The translations under genes were made by a program, and so were the position numbers. Shown here piece by piece: positions 60,831-64,000 of a DNA stretch of 64,000 bases. The stretch spans positions 26,301,876-26,365,875 of the forward strand of contig NC_045142.1 in the NCBI RefSeq assembly GCF_008831285.2, given 5' to 3'. The notes below the pieces were generated by a model. The model did not search any database. It saw nothing but the letters and a program-made list of their open reading frames with translations, and was not told the origin of the DNA. Source of the stretch: Nymphaea colorata. Taxonomy: Eukaryota; Streptophyta; Magnoliopsida; Nymphaeales; Nymphaeaceae. How positions within the stretch are numbered: the stretch's first letter is position 1; the number at the start of each line of letters is the position of its first letter.

Positions 60831-61890
60831 GGGGGGATTGAGGTTAAGAGAGAGAAAGAGGGGGGAGAGTGCCACGTCAGCACCCGACATCGGGGGGGCT
60901 GAGGGCAGTGGTGGACTCGTTGTGAGAATATTCAACGGATTTGAGCTCGGGCTTCGAATCCGCCAACGCCCTTTTCATGATAAGCAGAGGGGCTTATGGA
61001 ATAGGCGGACGTACCTATCAGCTGATAAGTCGGTGACGAGGGGGGTGGGGGGAGGACGCAAGCGCATCGAAGAAAGCGAGGACGAAGACTCTTCTCCCCC
61101 TCCCCACCGCACCTTCTCTCTCTCTATATATCAGAACACTGCCTCCCTTCTCGAGTCCTCGGCGACCGCCATTGATGAGGAAGGAGTCTGCAGGCAACGG
61201 TTGGTCAACCGGTTACTGTCTCTGAGAGATTGTTTCGCCCGCGAGTTCCTTTCCGTCTCTTTGGCTCTATCTTTTTCTTGTTTGGGGTGAGTTCCCGTTT
61301 GATGTTCTCGAATTCCTTGCTGGTTTTCTCTTTCGTTCTTATTTTTGGTGCTTTTGATTCGAGAGCGTACTACGTGGGCTACTTCTCGCCCTCGATTTCG
61401 TTGTCTCTTTCATGAAGAGAGAGAGAGAGGAGAGAGAGCGCGCGTGTGTTTTTTTGTAATCTTTTGTTTTGTTTTTGTCGGATTTTCTTGTGTTGTTTTT
61501 TTTGGAACCTGGAGTTTGCGGCGGACGTGAGAATTTCGGACACCCTACTAAGAATTGCGGTGTCTGGTTGAGTAGCTTCGGTTTCCGGGTTCCTGGTTTT
61601 CGTGCTCTTTTTTTTTTTTTTTTTTTTTTTTTAGTCCCTGAGCGGAATTGGAGCTGTGGAGGAGATGTTGTTTAGGGTTTGTCTTGAGGATTTGTCGTAG
61701 GCCAATCTGATAATTAAACTATGCATGCTTAGTTCCTCGCGTTCTTTCACTGGGGTTTTGTTCTGTTTGGTTAAATTTGCTTTTCTTGGTTCAACAGGGA
61801 ATGACTTCCTGTGGCTGATAAGAGGTCTCCGTCAGCGTTTTTTTTACCTTTTTTAGTATTTTGGTGAGATTTTTTTCTTTTTTTCTGGAG
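60831..61890 (+). promoter_or_regulatory. Promoter and 5' leader of the TOPLESS-family gene
   Basis: A TATA-like TATATATC at 61125-61132 sits after a CTCTCT tract, consistent with transcription starting near 61,155. A leader intron is likely from 61287 (GGG|gtgagt) to 61797 (ttcaacag), leaving a short second leader exon before the ATG at 61891. The transcription start is inferred. Confidence 0.6.
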
Positions 61891-63770
61891 ATGTCATCTT
61901 TAAGCAGAGAATTGGTGTTCCTCATACTGCAATTCCTCGACGAGGAGAAATTCAAGGAGTCCGTTCACAAGTGAGTGATGTTTTTTAACTCCCCTTTTGC
62001 TTTACTACTGATTTTTTCAAAAGGGCTCTGTTTGGGGTTCTTGCATATACATCAAGCAATTGTTCTCAGATGACACTGCTTTGAATGCGTTCCCAGGTTA
62101 GAGCAGGAATCTGGGTTCTTCTTCAATATGAAGTACTTTGAGGAGAAAGCACAGGCAGGCGATTGGGATGAGGTCGAACGGTACCTTTCAGGATTCACCA
62201 AAGTTGATGACAATCGATACTCGATGAAGATATTCTTTGAAATCAGGAAGCAGAAGTATTTGGAAGCTCTAGACAGGTACATGATATCAAAATTGGCTGT
62301 AGAATTGGTTTCTGATTTTTCAATTAGGATTAAGCTTGTTGCTGGTGCTACGGGTTAGTGGTTTGTGCTAATATTCATGCTTGTTCAATCCTGTTCTCAG
62401 GCAGGACCGAGCAAAAGCCGTTGAAATTTTGGTTAAGGATTTGAAAGTGTTCTCTACTTTCAATGAAGACCTCTACAAGGAGATCACCCAACTTCTTACG
62501 CTGGAAAACTTCAGGTGTTGTACTGATTGGGCTCTAGTTGGCTGTTAATGTCCATCATGGAATATGGAGTCTAGTGAATTGCTAGCTATTTATTGTTTCT
62601 CTGTGGTGGTCTAAATTTTGTTTCTGATCCTCTCAAAATCTATGTTACGTCTGTTTTCCTTTTTTGAGAAAGATAATTTGCGTAGACCTGTGATGCTCTT
62701 GTGATCCTCTGCTATGTTCTCGTGCAGTTTATTCAAAATAGAATCATGCCCATGACTATGAGTAGGGCCTGTAAGTTGCATAGGATGCTGGGGGATGTTA
62801 AACTGAATATCCCAGCAAGATTTTAGTCCAACCAGGATATTCGTACTGTAACTGTCTCTGACTTTGTTCGAGGAAAACAGCACATGGTAGTGTCTGTATT
62901 GCTTGTTACTTTTAAAAGCACTTTTAAGTCACTGACTTTATCCCTATCAATGGCTGCAGGGAAAATGAACAATTATCAAAGTATGGCGACACAAAGTCAG
63001 CTAGAAGCATTATGCTGTTAGAGCTGAAAAAACTTATTGAAGCCAACCCTTTGTTTCGAGAGAAGCTGGTATTCCCAACACTAAAAGCGTCGAGATTGAG
63101 AACCTTAATTAATCAAAGGTGGACACCATACGTTGTAGTATTTCCAATATCCAAAGCTTATTTTCTATTTGATATCTCATTTGGTTATGTGGCATATTAA
63201 ATAAATTATCTCTCTAATAGCATTGTTGTTTGTGGGATTTTTTCCATTCAACAGCTTTGTTAGTTTCTGTGAATTGATGATTGAACATGAACGTCAATGT
63301 GGATAGATTTGGTTTTGATGCCATCAGTTGCATGCAGATTTCTGTGATATTTTTTGGGCTGTTGGACTGAGATATTTAGGTGTTTTTGGCAGTTTGAATT
63401 GGCAGCACCAGCTCTGTAAGAATCCAAGGTCAAACCCAGATATCAAAACGTTGTTCACTGACCATTCATGCCAGCCTCCGAATGGTGCTCGTGCTCCAAC
63501 ACCTGTTACAGTTCCTCTTCCTGGGGGGCTCAAGAACCCTGCATACACAGCTCTTGGTGCTCATGGGGTACAGTATTTGAGTCACTTAAGGGTAATTTGT
63601 CGTTCATCCTTCATATCCAATATGCAATGACTTTGTCACACTGCAGCCTTTCCCTCCAACGGCAGCCAATGCAAACGCTTTAAGTGGTTGGATGACGAAT
63701 GCAAATGCTTCTTCTTCTGTCCAGTCTGCTGTTGTTGCTGCATCAGCAATTCCAGTTCCACCAAATCAAG
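61891..63770 (+). CDS. TPL: TOPLESS/TOPLESS-related co-repressor, N-terminal part (continues past window)
   Basis: Six coding exons are visible: 61891-61970, 62097-62276, 62401-62514, 62960-63118, 63393-63567, 63647-63770, 832 nt or about 277 residues, with all joins in frame. The start MSSLSRELVFLILQFLDEEK is the family's LisH motif. CTLH and CRA regions follow (ESGFFFNMKYFEEKAQ, then FSTFNEDLYKEITQLLTLEN), and they form the tetrameric groove that binds EAR-motif (LxLxL) repressors. Next come TLINQSLNWQHQLCKNPR and a Pro/Ala/Ser-rich linker (PNGARAPTPVTVPLPGG). The two WD40 propellers lie beyond the window. The protein bridges DNA-bound repressors (for example Aux/IAA proteins) to histone deacetylases in the nucleus. 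I cannot say which of TPL or TPR1-4 is closest. Confidence 0.96.
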
Positions 63771-64000
63771 GTCTGTAACTGTATTTTGCTTAAAAGAGTT
63801 GTATGCTTGTCCTTGTATGGTCCTTCAAATGATAGAGAAACGTGGCTGTCATCCATATGGACACGAGGTGATGGTCAAAATTTCCCCAACACCGCCATCC
63901 TTTCAAATTTCATGCAGAACTATGTGTTTTTTGTTTTTCTAATTATACACGGGATAATAGTGAAGCTTTCAAGTTGTAATTATGGGATTGAAGCTAAAAG
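63771..64000 (+). other. Intron of the TOPLESS-family gene, cut by the window end
   Basis: Begins with gtctgtaac after CCAAATCAAG. No acceptor followed by coding sequence is seen before the window ends. Confidence 0.75.

Overview
This is a nuclear genome window from a flowering plant. The evidence is GT-AG split genes, plant gene families (a TOPLESS co-repressor, a mitochondrial fumarase, an EIF1AD-type protein, a DHX37-type helicase), plant-style transposons (Ac-like hAT, LTR elements, short elements with terminal inverted repeats), a degenerate copy of the plastid gene rpoC2, and many AT and GA microsatellites. The species cannot be told from the sequence alone. No viral gene, toxin gene, CRISPR array or bacterial operon was found.

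Layout. 0-0.4 kb: last exon of an unidentified + strand gene. 1.9-3.9 kb: a complete four-exon EIF1AD-like gene (-), with a duplicated start-codon segment. 4.2-11.4 kb: mostly non-coding, with a nuclear plastid insertion of rpoC2 at 5.3 kb. 11.4-17.6 kb: a degraded duplicate of the 3' end of the fumarase locus, split by a complete and apparently intact hAT transposon (12,202-15,644, 8-bp target duplication ATTGTAAC). 17.66-23.26 kb: an intact 11-exon DHX37/Dhr1-type DEAH-box helicase gene (-). 23.56-25.40 kb: a non-autonomous hAT-like element with an LTR-like element nested in it (5-bp target duplication CTGCC). 28,386-39,959: a complete 11.6-kb LTR retrotransposon (-) with two 4,188-bp LTRs, target duplication GCTTA, a Met-tRNA primer site and only 3.2 kb of internal DNA with no polymerase genes. 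40.16-53.3 kb: the full mitochondrial fumarase gene (-), 17 coding exons plus a 5' leader exon. 53.4-60.8 kb: intergenic DNA with repeat fragments and a decayed satellite-like array. 61.0-64.0 kb: promoter, leader intron and first six coding exons of a TOPLESS-family gene (+), which runs off the window.

The host genes are housekeeping or regulatory loci with separate jobs: translation/RNA binding, small-subunit ribosome assembly, the TCA cycle, and transcriptional repression. They do not form a functional cluster. The most distinctive structural stories are (1) the giant-LTR, polymerase-less retrotransposon carrying a decayed, unrecognised coding region; (2) the nearly intact hAT element with palindromic subterminal repeats, inserted in (3) a tandem segmental duplication of the fumarase 3' end that abuts the helicase gene; and (4) an LTR-like element whose ends form 63-bp inverted repeats. 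All exon joins were read by eye from splice signals and reading frame; the summed CDS lengths of the complete genes are multiples of three.
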